Assembly: GCF_900142935.1 (NCBI RefSeq)
Contig: NZ_FSRS01000001.1
Coordinates: forward strand, 3,326,501-3,390,500
Reading direction: 5' to 3'
DNA length: 64,000 bases
Source of the DNA: Rhodovulum sp. ES.010
GTDB taxonomy: Bacteria > Pseudomonadota > Alphaproteobacteria > Rhodobacterales > Rhodobacteraceae
Positions 26,582 to 34,932 of the stretch are shown in pieces. The position numbers were made by a program, and so were the translations under genes. The notes below the pieces were generated by a model. The model had not been told where the DNA came from and did no database searches. It was given only the letters and a program-made list of their open reading frames with translations. The number at the start of each line of letters is the position of its first letter. Positions within the stretch are counted from its first letter, which is position 1.

Positions 26582-27034
26582 ATGACCACCCGTATCCTGT
26601 TCGTCTGTCTCGGAAACATCTGCCGTTCGCCCACCGCGCAGGGCGTGGTCGCCCGGATGGCGGCCGAGGCGGGCGTCCCGGTCGAGCTGGACAGCGCGGG
26701 CACCGGCGGCTGGCATGTGGGCGAGCCGCCCGATGCGCGCGCCACGGGCGAGGCCGCGGCGCGGGGGTACGACCTCAGCGCGCAGCGCGCCCGGCAGGTC
26801 AGGGCGGCGGATTTCAAGGCGTTCGACCTGATCCTGGCGATGGACCGCTCGAACCTCGCGACCCTGGAGCGCCTGCGCCCGCCCGGGACCGCGACGCCGG
26901 TGCGGCTGTTGCTCGACTATGCCGACAGTTCCCGCGACGAGGTGCCGGACCCCTATTACGAAGGGGGGTTCGACCTGGTGCTGGACCTGGTCGAGGATGC
27001 CGCGCGCGGGCTGCTGAGAGAGATCGCGCGCTAG
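26582..27034 (+). CDS. low-molecular-weight protein-tyrosine phosphatase
   Basis: Protein of 150 residues with the CX5R active site in VCLGNICRSPTAQG at residues 8-21 and the general acid Asp in VPDPYYEGGFD near residue 122. The family dephosphorylates protein tyrosines, often on exopolysaccharide kinases, but no kinase is nearby. The ATG at 26582 follows AAAGGAGC. The start lies 42 bases from that of cobB on the other strand. Confidence 0.93.
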   Translation: MTTRILFVCLGNICRSPTAQGVVARMAAEAGVPVELDSAGTGGWHVGEPPDARATGEAAARGYDLSAQRARQVRAADFKAFDLILAMDRSNLATLERLRPPGTATPVRLLLDYADSSRDEVPDPYYEGGFDLVLDLVEDAARGLLREIAR

Positions 27035-27110
27035 CGCGGCCGGCCATGGGCCGGGGCGCATGGCACCGTTTTCTGCGCGCGCGCCGCGCGCCGGAGGCGG
27101 CGGGTCCGGG

Positions 27111-27407
27111 TCAGCCGCAATAGGCCGCGGCGGTGTCGCCGAAGCGCTTGTAGCGCTGCCAGAAATCGGCGTCGCGGCGCCGGTCGGACTGGCGGATCAC
27201 CTGGGCCTGGTGCGGGTCGCGGAAGAAGCGCGCGGCCTGCCGCTGGTCGCCGCGGGTCAGCGTCAGGTCGGCGGCGTTCTGGATGCAGCCGCACAGCCCG
27301 CGCGAGGTGCCCGGCCGGTCCGAGGACAGGCAGGCGCGCTCGATCGGGCCGGCCTGGGCCGGAAGGGAAAGAACGGCCAGCGCCGCCGCGAGTGCGAGAG
27401 TTTTCAT
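27111..27407 (-). CDS. small exported protein of unknown function
   Basis: Protein of 98 residues with a clear Sec signal (MKTLALAAALAVLSLPAQA). The mature part has four Cys (ACLSSD, GLCGCIQ, final AAAYCG), so one or two disulphides are likely, and a basic/aromatic region (ARFFRDPHQAQVIRQSDRRRDADFWQRYKRFG). I recall close relatives in other Rhodobacterales labelled arginine transporter, but nothing here supports transport. Monocistronic. Confidence 0.7.
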   Translation of the reverse strand: MKTLALAAALAVLSLPAQAGPIERACLSSDRPGTSRGLCGCIQNAADLTLTRGDQRQAARFFRDPHQAQVIRQSDRRRDADFWQRYKRFGDTAAAYCG

Positions 27408-27546
27408 GGGACTGTCCCGATCTGGTGCCACTGGCCGCGGCTTTCGGCCCTTCACGGGCTCTTCGCGTCCGCGACCTGCCGCAAATCATGCCAGATTTCC
27501 CGCGAAAACTCAATCGCCGGCGGTCGCCCCGGGCGCGGCGCGCCGG

Positions 27547-28194
27547 TCAGGCGGTCTGGACCACGTGGGTGGCGACGGCGGCGAAGAACAGGATCGAGGC
27601 GATCAGCACGAAGACATGCCAGATCGTGTTGTGATGGGGCAGGCTGCGCCAGAGGTAGAAGGCCATGCCGACCGTGTAGAGCACGCCGCCCGTCACCACG
27701 AGGCCCATGACGAGGGGCGAGAGCGTGGCGAACAGGCTCCAGCCCGCGACGGCGCCGGCCCAGCCCATGGCGGGGTAGAGCGCGAGGTTGACGGCGCGGA
27801 AGCGGTGGGGGGCGAGGATGCGCAGGCCGGTCCCGGCCATCGCCGCGGCCCAGAGCCCGGCCACCAGCCCCGCGCCATGGCCGCCCGAGAGCAGCGTGAA
27901 GGGCGTGTAGGTGCCGGCGATCTTCCAGTAGATCGCGGAATGGTCGAGCCGGCGGAAGATCGGCGTCCAGTCGGGGTGGTGGACCATGTGGTAGAGCGCC
28001 GAGAACCCGATCATCGCGAACAGCGCCGCGCCGTAGATCGTGATGCCAAGGATCGCCGCGCCGTCGCCGCGGAAGACGATGGCGAGCACGACCAGAACCG
28101 GCACGCCCACGGCGACCGCGGCCAGCCCGGTGACATGCACCACCGCGTCCGAGATCCGTTCGGCGCGCGTGTAGGGTGGGTAGAGATCGCTCAT
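27547..28194 (-). CDS. hemolysin III / TrhA family membrane protein
   Basis: Protein of 215 residues with seven predicted membrane segments. Family signatures are present: AERISDAVVHVTG at the N-terminus, ALYHMVHHPDWTPIFRRLDHSAIYWKIAGTYTPF with conserved Ser/His/Asp residues of the PAQR/CREST metal site, and the late SLPHHNTIWHVFVL. Relatives are tied to membrane energetics or fluidity homeostasis rather than haemolysis. Monocistronic. Confidence 0.92.
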   Translation of the reverse strand: MSDLYPPYTRAERISDAVVHVTGLAAVAVGVPVLVVLAIVFRGDGAAILGITIYGAALFAMIGFSALYHMVHHPDWTPIFRRLDHSAIYWKIAGTYTPFTLLSGGHGAGLVAGLWAAAMAGTGLRILAPHRFRAVNLALYPAMGWAGAVAGWSLFATLSPLVMGLVVTGGVLYTVGMAFYLWRSLPHHNTIWHVFVLIASILFFAAVATHVVQTA

Positions 28195-28286
28195 GACAGC
28201 CCCGACAGATTTCCCCAGAGGGCGATCAGGCTAGCACGGGTGCGGGCTTGCGTCAAAATGGCGCAAGCGGGCCGGCCGCTGCGCGC

Positions 28287-28739
28287 CTAGCGCTCGGAGG
28301 AGAAATGCGTGGTCAGGTAGTCGAGGATCGACGCCTTCAACTCCTCGCCGTAGTCGGGCATCCCCTGTTCGCGGATCATCCAGCCCCAGAGATAGCTCCA
28401 GCGTTCGTCGGTCAGGCGCTGCTGCGCGAAGGTCTGGGCCGAATGGCAGGCGGTGCAGGTGTAATAGGTGTCCTCCAGACCCGGCCCGATCGGCAGGTTG
28501 CCGAGTTCGGGGGCGCGCGCGACGCCGGTTTCGGGCTGCGCGCCGAGCCCGCCCAGCGGCTGCATCGGGGCCACGCTTAGCGGGCTCATCGGCTGGCCGG
28601 GATTGGGCATCATCGGGTTGGGGGTGGCCATCGGGTCGGGGATTTCGCCTTGCGCGCGGGCCGGGCCGTCCGTCGCGACGAGCAGCAGGAGGGCGGCCAG
28701 CGACGCGGGCGCGGCAAGGAACGGGGAGGGTCTCGACAT
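28287..28739 (-). CDS. c-type cytochrome, probable SorB-like electron acceptor
   Basis: Periplasmic cytochrome of 150 residues with a signal peptide and a single haem site CTACHS near residue 97. The following helix (LTDERWSYLWGWMIREQGMPDYGEELKASILDYLTTHF) supplies a Met ligand and matches the small cytochromes paired with sulfite dehydrogenase. A Pro/Met-rich linker (DPMATPNPMMPNPGQPMSP) precedes the haem domain and is unusual. The gene starts 58 bases after the molybdoenzyme gene on the same strand, so the two form a SorAB-type pair. Confidence 0.8.
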   Translation of the reverse strand: MSRPSPFLAAPASLAALLLLVATDGPARAQGEIPDPMATPNPMMPNPGQPMSPLSVAPMQPLGGLGAQPETGVARAPELGNLPIGPGLEDTYYTCTACHSAQTFAQQRLTDERWSYLWGWMIREQGMPDYGEELKASILDYLTTHFSSER

Positions 28740-28797
28740 GACTTCCGGGTTTCTCGCATGGGGCCGGGCGGCAGCGTCGCCCGGCCCGCGGGGTGCC

Positions 28798-30069
28798 TCA
28801 GCCGGCCAGCACCGCGATGCGGTGGACCATGTTGTTGCCATAGCCGCGCGGGTTCCAGCCCGGCGTGGTGACGGGCTGGGTGCGGCCCTGCGTGTCGGTC
28901 GCGCGCGACCAGATCTCGTAATAGCCCGCCTGGGGCAGGTCGACCGTGGCCGAGAAATGCTGCCAGGCATAGCGGTTGGCGGGCGCCTCAAGGTTCGCCT
29001 CGGCCCAGGTCTGGCCGAAATCGTGCGAGACATGCACCGCCGCGACATCGCCATCGGCCCAGGCATGGCCGCGTATGTCGAGGGTGAGGCCGTCCACCTG
29101 CGCGCGCGTGGCCGGGCTGGTGATCAGCGATTTCACCGGCATCGTCTCCATCACCACCATGTCGGACTCCGGCACCTCGGTGCCGGGCGCGACCGGGTAG
29201 GCGGGCAGGCGGTAGGAATAGCCGCCCATCTTTGGCCCGTCATGGACCTGGTCGCGCACCCGGATCCGCGTGAGCCATTTCTGCGAGGCCGAGCCGGGAT
29301 AGCCGGGCACCACCAGCCGCAGCGGGAAGCCGTGGATCGCGGGCAGCGGCTCGCCGTTCATCGCCCAGGCGATCAGCGCGTCCTCCTCCAGCGCCTTGGC
29401 GATCGGGATCCCGCGCGAGATCGGCAGCTTTTCGGGATCGCCCGAGAGGTGCGGGTCGGTGCCGAAATGGCCGGTATAGACCGCCGTGTCCCTGACGCCG
29501 GCGGCGTTCAGCACGTCGCGCAGCCGCACGCCGGTCCATTCCGGGCAGCCCACCGCGCCTGTCGTCCACTGGTTGCCAGAGGCGCCGGGCACAAAGAAGG
29601 CGCGCCCGTTGCCGCCGCATTCCAGCGTGAGCTGGCGGGTGATCACCTCGAAGTCGCTCTCCAGCTGGTCGAGCGTCAGGTCCAGGGCCTGGTCCACCTC
29701 GCCATCCACGGTCAGCGTCCAGCCCGAGGCGTCCATCGCGAGGGCATGTTCCGGCACGCGGCCATTGTTGCGGATGAACAGCCGGTTGGCCGGCGTCACC
29801 TTGTCGTCGAGCAGGTGCGCCGGGGTTTCGGCGTTGATCGGCCGGTCGTTCAGCAGGGTCAGCCCGTCCTTGAACTGGTAGGCGTCCATGTCCGCGCCCG
29901 CCGCATGGGCCATGCCGATCGGCGCCATGCCCTCGGGCAGGAAGCGTGCGAAGGGCACGGCCACGGTTGCGCTCAGCGCCGCGAGGCCCGTCGTTCTCAG
30001 AAACCGGCGCCGGTCGCGATCGTTCGGTCCGCCCGCGCCGGCCGTGTCGTCAGTGAAGTTCCCGTCCAT
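28798..30069 (-). CDS. sulfite dehydrogenase/oxidase molybdopterin subunit (SorA-like)
   Basis: Periplasmic molybdenum enzyme of 423 residues. A twin-arginine signal (DRRRFLRTTGLAALSATVAV) exports it folded. The sulfite-oxidase fold is shown by LTLECGGNGRAFF, whose Cys ligates Mo, then GAVGCPEWTGVRLRDVL, a GFPLRLVVPGYPGSASQKWL segment, and a C-terminal Mo-co dimerisation domain with GHAWADGDVAAVHVSHDFGQTW. It should oxidise sulfite to sulfate and pass electrons to the adjacent cytochrome. First gene of the pair. Related SoxCD sulfur dehydrogenase is an alternative, but no other sox genes are present. Confidence 0.85.
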   Translation of the reverse strand: MDGNFTDDTAGAGGPNDRDRRRFLRTTGLAALSATVAVPFARFLPEGMAPIGMAHAAGADMDAYQFKDGLTLLNDRPINAETPAHLLDDKVTPANRLFIRNNGRVPEHALAMDASGWTLTVDGEVDQALDLTLDQLESDFEVITRQLTLECGGNGRAFFVPGASGNQWTTGAVGCPEWTGVRLRDVLNAAGVRDTAVYTGHFGTDPHLSGDPEKLPISRGIPIAKALEEDALIAWAMNGEPLPAIHGFPLRLVVPGYPGSASQKWLTRIRVRDQVHDGPKMGGYSYRLPAYPVAPGTEVPESDMVVMETMPVKSLITSPATRAQVDGLTLDIRGHAWADGDVAAVHVSHDFGQTWAEANLEAPANRYAWQHFSATVDLPQAGYYEIWSRATDTQGRTQPVTTPGWNPRGYGNNMVHRIAVLAG

Positions 30070-30198
30070 GACGTCTTGTTCCTCCCCAGGTTCAACGTCC
30101 TTGCGTCGATGCGTGCGCGAAAATGCCGCATCGGGGAGATTAGTTAGGCGGGGCGTTAACGATTTCCAGAGCGCGCCGTGCCGGGGTGCGGTGCGGCG

Positions 30199-31368
30199 TC
30201 AGGCGGTGCCGACGGGTGGCGGGTGTCCCTCGGGGTCGAGCCCGGAATCGGGCAGCCCGTCGCGGGACAGGAGCACCGCGACCGGCCGCAGCCCGCCGAT
30301 ATGCGAGCAGACGATCATGATCGACACCATGATCGGCACCGCCAGGAACATCCCCGGCACGCCCCAGACCGCCGCCCAGAAGGCCAGCGAGATCAGGATG
30401 CCGAAGGAGGACAGCCGCAACGTCTTGCCCAGCAGGAGCGGGTCGAGCACCTGCCCGATGGTGAACTGCACCGCGCTGACGATGGCCAGGACGCTGAGCG
30501 CGGTGATGTGATCGGAGGTCTGCACATATGCGACCAGCGCCACGACGAGGGTGGACACGATCGAGCCGATATTCGGGATGAAGTTCAGCACGAAGGCGAA
30601 GACGCCCATGGCGAAGGCCAGTTCCAGGCCGAACAGCTCCATCACCAGGTAGACCAGCGCGCCGGTGACGGTGCTGATCACCGCCTTGACCACGAGGTAG
30701 CGGTTCAGCCGGTGCCGGATCGAGGCGACGATCTGCTCGACCCGCGCGGCGCTGTCCTCGTCGCCCATGAGGCTTGTCAGCTTGGCCGAGAACCACAGCC
30801 GTTCGAGAAACAGGAAGCCGACGAACAGCGTGACCAGGACCGCGCCCGACGCGATGTTGCCGGCCTGCCCGGCCATCGTGGTGAGCCAGGGCCCGAGTTG
30901 CACGCCCTTGAGCCAGTCGAGCACGGCCTCCTCCACGTCGGCGCCCAGCCAGCCGAACATTTCGGCCACCGCGCGCTGGGCGGGTTCGGCATATTGCAGG
31001 GTGGTGAACACGACCGCGTTCGCCTGGCTCAGGATCACCGCCGAGACCGAGATCAGCACCGCCGCGATCAGCGCCACCGCCAGCGCCGAGGCCGCCCAGA
31101 CCGAGAACCGCGCCTTACCGATGCGCAGCCGCAGCAGGTATTCGATCGCGTCCGAGGTCAGCGAGAACAGCATCACCGCGATCGCCAGCGAGATCAGCAG
31201 GAACTTGGCCTGCACCAGCAGGAACAGGATCACCGCGAAGGCGATGATCCCGAGAAACCAGACCTCGGGCCGCCTGGGGCCGAAGGGTCTCCCGTGCCGG
31301 GGCCGGTCGGGGGCGGTCGGGTCCGGCATGCGGCGCGGCGGGTCGTGCTTTTGCGGGACGGTCTGCAT
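30199..31368 (-). CDS. AI-2E family transporter (PerM/TqsA-like)
   Basis: Membrane protein of 389 residues with about eight hydrophobic segments, including GIIAFAVILFLLVQAKFLLISLAIAVMLFS at the start and MGVFAFVLNFIPNIGSIVSTL near residue 255, the signature region of this family. Members have been linked to autoinducer-2 export or to Na+/H+ antiport; which applies here cannot be told. The N-terminal 35 residues are charged and cytoplasmic. Divergent from htpX. Confidence 0.88.
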   Translation of the reverse strand: MQTVPQKHDPPRRMPDPTAPDRPRHGRPFGPRRPEVWFLGIIAFAVILFLLVQAKFLLISLAIAVMLFSLTSDAIEYLLRLRIGKARFSVWAASALAVALIAAVLISVSAVILSQANAVVFTTLQYAEPAQRAVAEMFGWLGADVEEAVLDWLKGVQLGPWLTTMAGQAGNIASGAVLVTLFVGFLFLERLWFSAKLTSLMGDEDSAARVEQIVASIRHRLNRYLVVKAVISTVTGALVYLVMELFGLELAFAMGVFAFVLNFIPNIGSIVSTLVVALVAYVQTSDHITALSVLAIVSAVQFTIGQVLDPLLLGKTLRLSSFGILISLAFWAAVWGVPGMFLAVPIMVSIMIVCSHIGGLRPVAVLLSRDGLPDSGLDPEGHPPPVGTA

Positions 31369-31533
31369 GGGCTCTCAGGTTAAGGACAGTGCGAAATCGC
31401 GGCAAGCCTTGGCGCGGCGGCGGGCGCAGGGGCCGGGCGGCGCGTGCTGCCGGGCCGGCCTTTGCGTGGTCTTGGACCGCTCCTATATCTTTCCCGATCG
31501 CCGGTCGAGGGCGGGCAACCCGAGGGTGGAGCG

Positions 31534-32439
31534 ATGAGCTATTTCAAGACCGCACTGCTGATGGCGGCGCTGACGGCGCTGTTCATGGGGCTTGGGTATC
31601 TGCTGGCCGGAACGGGCGGCATCGCGATCGCCCTGGTCGTGGCCGCCGGGATGAACGGTCTGGCCTGGTGGAACTCCGACAAGATGGTGCTGCGGATGCA
31701 CAACGCCCAGCCCCTGGGCGCGGGCGACCGGTTCGGCCTGACCGACATGGTGGCGGGGCTGGCGCGCAATGCGGGGCTGCCGATGCCGGCGGTCTACCTG
31801 ATCGACACGCCGCAGCCCAACGCCTTCGCCACCGGGCGCAACCCGGAGAACGCCGCGGTCGCGGTCACCACGGGGCTCATGGGCAGCCTCTCGGGCGAGG
31901 AACTGGCCGGGGTGATCGCCCACGAGCTTGCCCATATCCGCAACCGCGACACCGCGATCATGACGGTGACGGCGACCTTCGCCGGGGCGATCTCGATGCT
32001 GGCGAATTTCGCGCTGTTCTTCGGCGGGCGGCGCGAGAACGGTCTTGGCGTTGTGGGGACCATCGCGATGATGATCCTCGCGCCCCTGGCCGCGGCGCTG
32101 GTGCAGATGGCGATCAGCCGGACCCGCGAATATGCCGCCGACCGGGCGGGGGCCGAGATCTGCGGCCAGCCGCTGTGGCTGGCCTCGGCGCTGGCGCGCA
32201 TCCAGCAGGGCGCGGCGCGGATCGACAACGACGCGGCCGAACGGCATCCGGGCACGGCGCACATGTTCATCATCAACCCGCTGCACGCGCACAAGCGCGA
32301 CAACCTCTTTGCCACGCACCCCGCGACGGAGAACCGGATCGCGGCGCTGCGCCAGTTGGCCGGGGCCGCGGGCGGCGCGCCGTCCGGCCCTGCCGCCTCC
32401 CGGATGCCGGCGGGCCGCGACGCGGGGCCGTGGGGCTGA
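31534..32439 (+). CDS. htpX: membrane zinc metalloprotease HtpX
   Basis: M48 protease of 301 residues that degrades damaged membrane proteins. Two N-terminal membrane helices, the zinc motif HELAH in [16 protein letters not shown] near residue 131, and the third ligand Glu in [12 protein letters not shown] near residue 200 are all present. ATG at 31534 follows GGTGGAGCG. The C-terminus has an Ala/Gly-rich extension. Confidence 0.95.
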   Translation: MSYFKTALLMAALTALFMGLGYLLAGTGGIAIALVVAAGMNGLAWWNSDKMVLRMHNAQPLGAGDRFGLTDMVAGLARNAGLPMPAVYLIDTPQPNAFATGRNPENAAVAVTTGLMGSLSGEELAGVIAHELAHIRNRDTAIMTVTATFAGAISMLANFALFFGGRRENGLGVVGTIAMMILAPLAAALVQMAISRTREYAADRAGAEICGQPLWLASALARIQQGAARIDNDAAERHPGTAHMFIINPLHAHKRDNLFATHPATENRIAALRQLAGAAGGAPSGPAASRMPAGRDAGPWG

Positions 32440-32454
32440 CGCCGCGCGGACGCG

Positions 32455-32991
32455 TCAGGCCCACATCCGGGCGACCACGCCGTCGCGCCGGATCGCGCCG
32501 TGGTAAAGCGCCGCGAGCAGGTGCAGGCCGATCAGGGCGCCGAGCGCGAGGGCGCCGTAGTAATGCACGCTCTTGGCAAAGGTCGCGAGCGCCTCGGATT
32601 CGGGCACGAGCGCGGGCACGCCCCAGGCATCGAGCGTCTCGATCGGGAAACCGCCCGCCTTGACGCGGACATAGCCCGCCACCGGCATGAGCACGAGCAG
32701 CAGGTAGAGCAGGCGGTGGTTGAGGTCGGCCACCCGGCGTTGCCAGCCCGGCACGCGGTCGGGCAGCGGCGGCGGCGGCGCGATCTGGCGCCAGACGAGC
32801 CGCAGGAGCACCAGCGCCAGCACCAGCAGGCCGGTATTCTTGTGAAGGATGAACAGGGTGTTCTGAACCGGCTGCGGCAGACCGTCCTGGATCATCACGG
32901 CGCCCGCCGGGATCATCAGCAGGACCAGCAGCGCCACACTCCAGTGGAACGCCCGCGAGAGAAAGGAATAGCGTATCGACCGGTCCGGCAT
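32455..32991 (-). CDS. cytochrome b561 family protein
   Basis: Di-haem membrane protein of 178 residues with four helices. Candidate haem His residues are in SRAFHWSVAL, FILHKNTG, DLNHRLLY, SVHYYGAL and GLHLLAALYH. Bacterial members move electrons from quinol, and the E. coli CybB acts as a superoxide:quinone oxidoreductase. The start at 32991 (MPDRSIRYSFLSRAFHW) is preferred over upstream codons because the extension is not conserved-looking. Convergent with htpX, 15 bases apart. Confidence 0.9.
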   Translation of the reverse strand: MPDRSIRYSFLSRAFHWSVALLVLLMIPAGAVMIQDGLPQPVQNTLFILHKNTGLLVLALVLLRLVWRQIAPPPPLPDRVPGWQRRVADLNHRLLYLLLVLMPVAGYVRVKAGGFPIETLDAWGVPALVPESEALATFAKSVHYYGALALGALIGLHLLAALYHGAIRRDGVVARMWA

Positions 32992-33146
32992 GGCGCGCTC
33001 CCACCGTTGCGGGCAGCGTAGCATCCCTTCGCCGCAGGTCAAAGCCCGCGGCGGGCCGGCCCGGCGCGAAGGCGCCGGCGCACGCCGCCCCGCCTTGTTC
33101 ACGGCGCCGCATCGCCTAAGATGAAGGCGGCAAGGGGAGAGCATGG

Positions 33147-34145
33147 ATGACGCGAGGATTTCTGACCCGCCGGGCGGCGCTGGCCAGCGGAGCGGCGGGG
33201 CTGGGCGCCCTGGCCGCGGGGCTCGGGCCGCGCCCGGCGCGGGCGCAGACCGCCGTAACGCTGCAGCTGTCGTGGCTGCATTCGGTGCAGTTCGCGGGCA
33301 GCTACATCGCCCGGCACGAAGGCTGGTGGCAGGAACGCGGGCTGGAGGTGGTGCTGGCCCCCGGCGGACCGAACGCGCCGGTGGAACCGCCGGTCGTGTC
33401 GGGCAATGCCCTGGTGGGGATTTCGGCCGCCGACTACACCGCGGCGGCGGTGGCGCAGGGCGCGCCGTTCCGGATTCTCGCGGTGGCGATGCAGAAGAAC
33501 CCGTTCGCGATCGCCTCGCTGCCGGGCAACCCGGTCGAGGCGCCGGCCGACCTGCGGGGCAAGCGCATCGGCATGGCCATCGCCAACACCCCCGTTCTGC
33601 GCGCGCTGTGCACGCTCAACGATGTCGATTTCGACGCGATCGAGATCGTGCCCACCCAGTATTCGGCCGCGCCGCTGCTGGCCGGCGAGGTCGATTGCCT
33701 GCTGTGCTGGGCCACCGACCTGCCCGTGGCGATGGCCATGCAGGGGGTGGAGAGCGTGACCATGCTGATGGCCGACCATGGCTATGCGCTGCATTCGCAG
33801 ACCTACATCGCCACCGAGGACAGCCTCGTTCACCGGCGCGACGCCCTAGTGGCGCTGCTGGCGGGCGAGGTGCGGGGCTGGGAGACCTGCAGGCAGGACA
33901 CCGACGCCGCCGCGGCGCTGACCGTCGAGATGTTTCCCGATGCCGGGCTCGACCTGGAGACGCAGAAGCTGCAGGCCGAACGCCAGGTGCCGCTGATGTT
34001 CTCGGACGTGACCGACCGGCACGGGTTCGGCTGGTGGACCGAAGAGGCCGTCGCGCGGAACATCGAGACCCTGGCGCTGCTGGGGCAGAGCGTGACGCCC
34101 GATCTGTGGGACCGCTCGATCCTCGAGGAGGTCCATGGCGGCTGA
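33147..34145 (+). CDS. ABC transporter substrate-binding protein (NMT1/THI5-like)
   Basis: Periplasmic receptor of 332 residues with a twin-arginine-like signal (FLTRRAALASGAAGLGALAAG). The NMT1/THI5 fold is indicated by LQLSWLHSVQFAGSYIARHEGWWQERGLEV, VSGNALVGISAADYTAAAVAQGAP and a DLRGKRIGMA segment. Relatives bind thiamine precursors, riboflavin, taurine or nitrate. The WLHSVQFAG(S/T)Y element is frequent in the pyrimidine-precursor group, so such a ligand is possible but not proven. First gene of a four-gene unit. Confidence 0.85.
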   Translation: MTRGFLTRRAALASGAAGLGALAAGLGPRPARAQTAVTLQLSWLHSVQFAGSYIARHEGWWQERGLEVVLAPGGPNAPVEPPVVSGNALVGISAADYTAAAVAQGAPFRILAVAMQKNPFAIASLPGNPVEAPADLRGKRIGMAIANTPVLRALCTLNDVDFDAIEIVPTQYSAAPLLAGEVDCLLCWATDLPVAMAMQGVESVTMLMADHGYALHSQTYIATEDSLVHRRDALVALLAGEVRGWETCRQDTDAAAALTVEMFPDAGLDLETQKLQAERQVPLMFSDVTDRHGFGWWTEEAVARNIETLALLGQSVTPDLWDRSILEEVHGG

Positions 34146-34932
34146 AACAGGCCCGCCGGAGGTGCGTTGCCGCGCGCTTGCCAAGACCTTTCCCGGCGGG
34201 GTCGAGGCGGTGCGCCCGCTTGATACGGCGTTTGCGGCAGGGCGGACCACGGCGCTGGTCGGCCCGTCGGGCTGCGGCAAGTCCACGATCCTGCGGATGA
34301 TCGCCGGGCTGGAACCGCCCACGGGCGGCGAGGTGACCATCGGCGGCGCCCCGCCCGCCGCGATCCGCCGTCGGGCCGGGCTGGCCATCGCCTTTCAGGA
34401 CGCCTCGCTCCTGCCCTGGCGCACGGTGCGCGGCAATATCCGCCTGGCGCGGCGCCTGGCGCGCCAGCCCGCCGATCCGGCGGCGGTGGACCAGCTGATC
34501 CGGCTGGTGGGGCTCGACGGCTTTGCCGAGACGCGGCCCGCGGCGCTGTCGGGCGGCATGCGCCAGCGCGCCGCCATCGCGCGCTGTCTCGTGACCGGGC
34601 CGGAACTTCTGCTCCTCGACGAACCCTTCGGCGCGGTGGACGAACTGACCCGCCGGCAGCTGGCCCAGGACCTGCCCCGCATCTGGCAGGCGCGCGGCAC
34701 CACCACGCTGCTGGTGACGCATTCGGTTACCGAGGCGATCCTGCTGTCGGACCGGGTGCTGGTGTTTTCGCCCCGGCCCGCGAGGCTGGTCGCGGATATC
34801 GAGATCGACCTGCCGCATCCGCGGACGGATGCGATGACGACCGGCGCCGGGTTCCTGGATCCGGCGCACAGGGTGTCGGAGGCGTTGTCGCGCGGGATCG
34901 CCGGCGGGCGCGGCACGCTGGCGGCGCAATGA
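34135..34932 (+). CDS. ABC transporter ATP-binding protein (NitT/TauT type)
   Basis: ATPase of 265 residues energising the importer. Walker A GPSGCGKST at 43-51, Q-loop FQDASLLPW, signature LSGGMRQRAAIARCL, Walker B LLLLDEPFGAVD and H-loop VTHSVTEA are all intact and of the SsuB/TauB kind. Overlaps the binding-protein gene by 11 bases and the permease gene by 4. Confidence 0.93.
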   Translation: MAAETGPPEVRCRALAKTFPGGVEAVRPLDTAFAAGRTTALVGPSGCGKSTILRMIAGLEPPTGGEVTIGGAPPAAIRRRAGLAIAFQDASLLPWRTVRGNIRLARRLARQPADPAAVDQLIRLVGLDGFAETRPAALSGGMRQRAAIARCLVTGPELLLLDEPFGAVDELTRRQLAQDLPRIWQARGTTTLLVTHSVTEAILLSDRVLVFSPRPARLVADIEIDLPHPRTDAMTTGAGFLDPAHRVSEALSRGIAGGRGTLAAQ

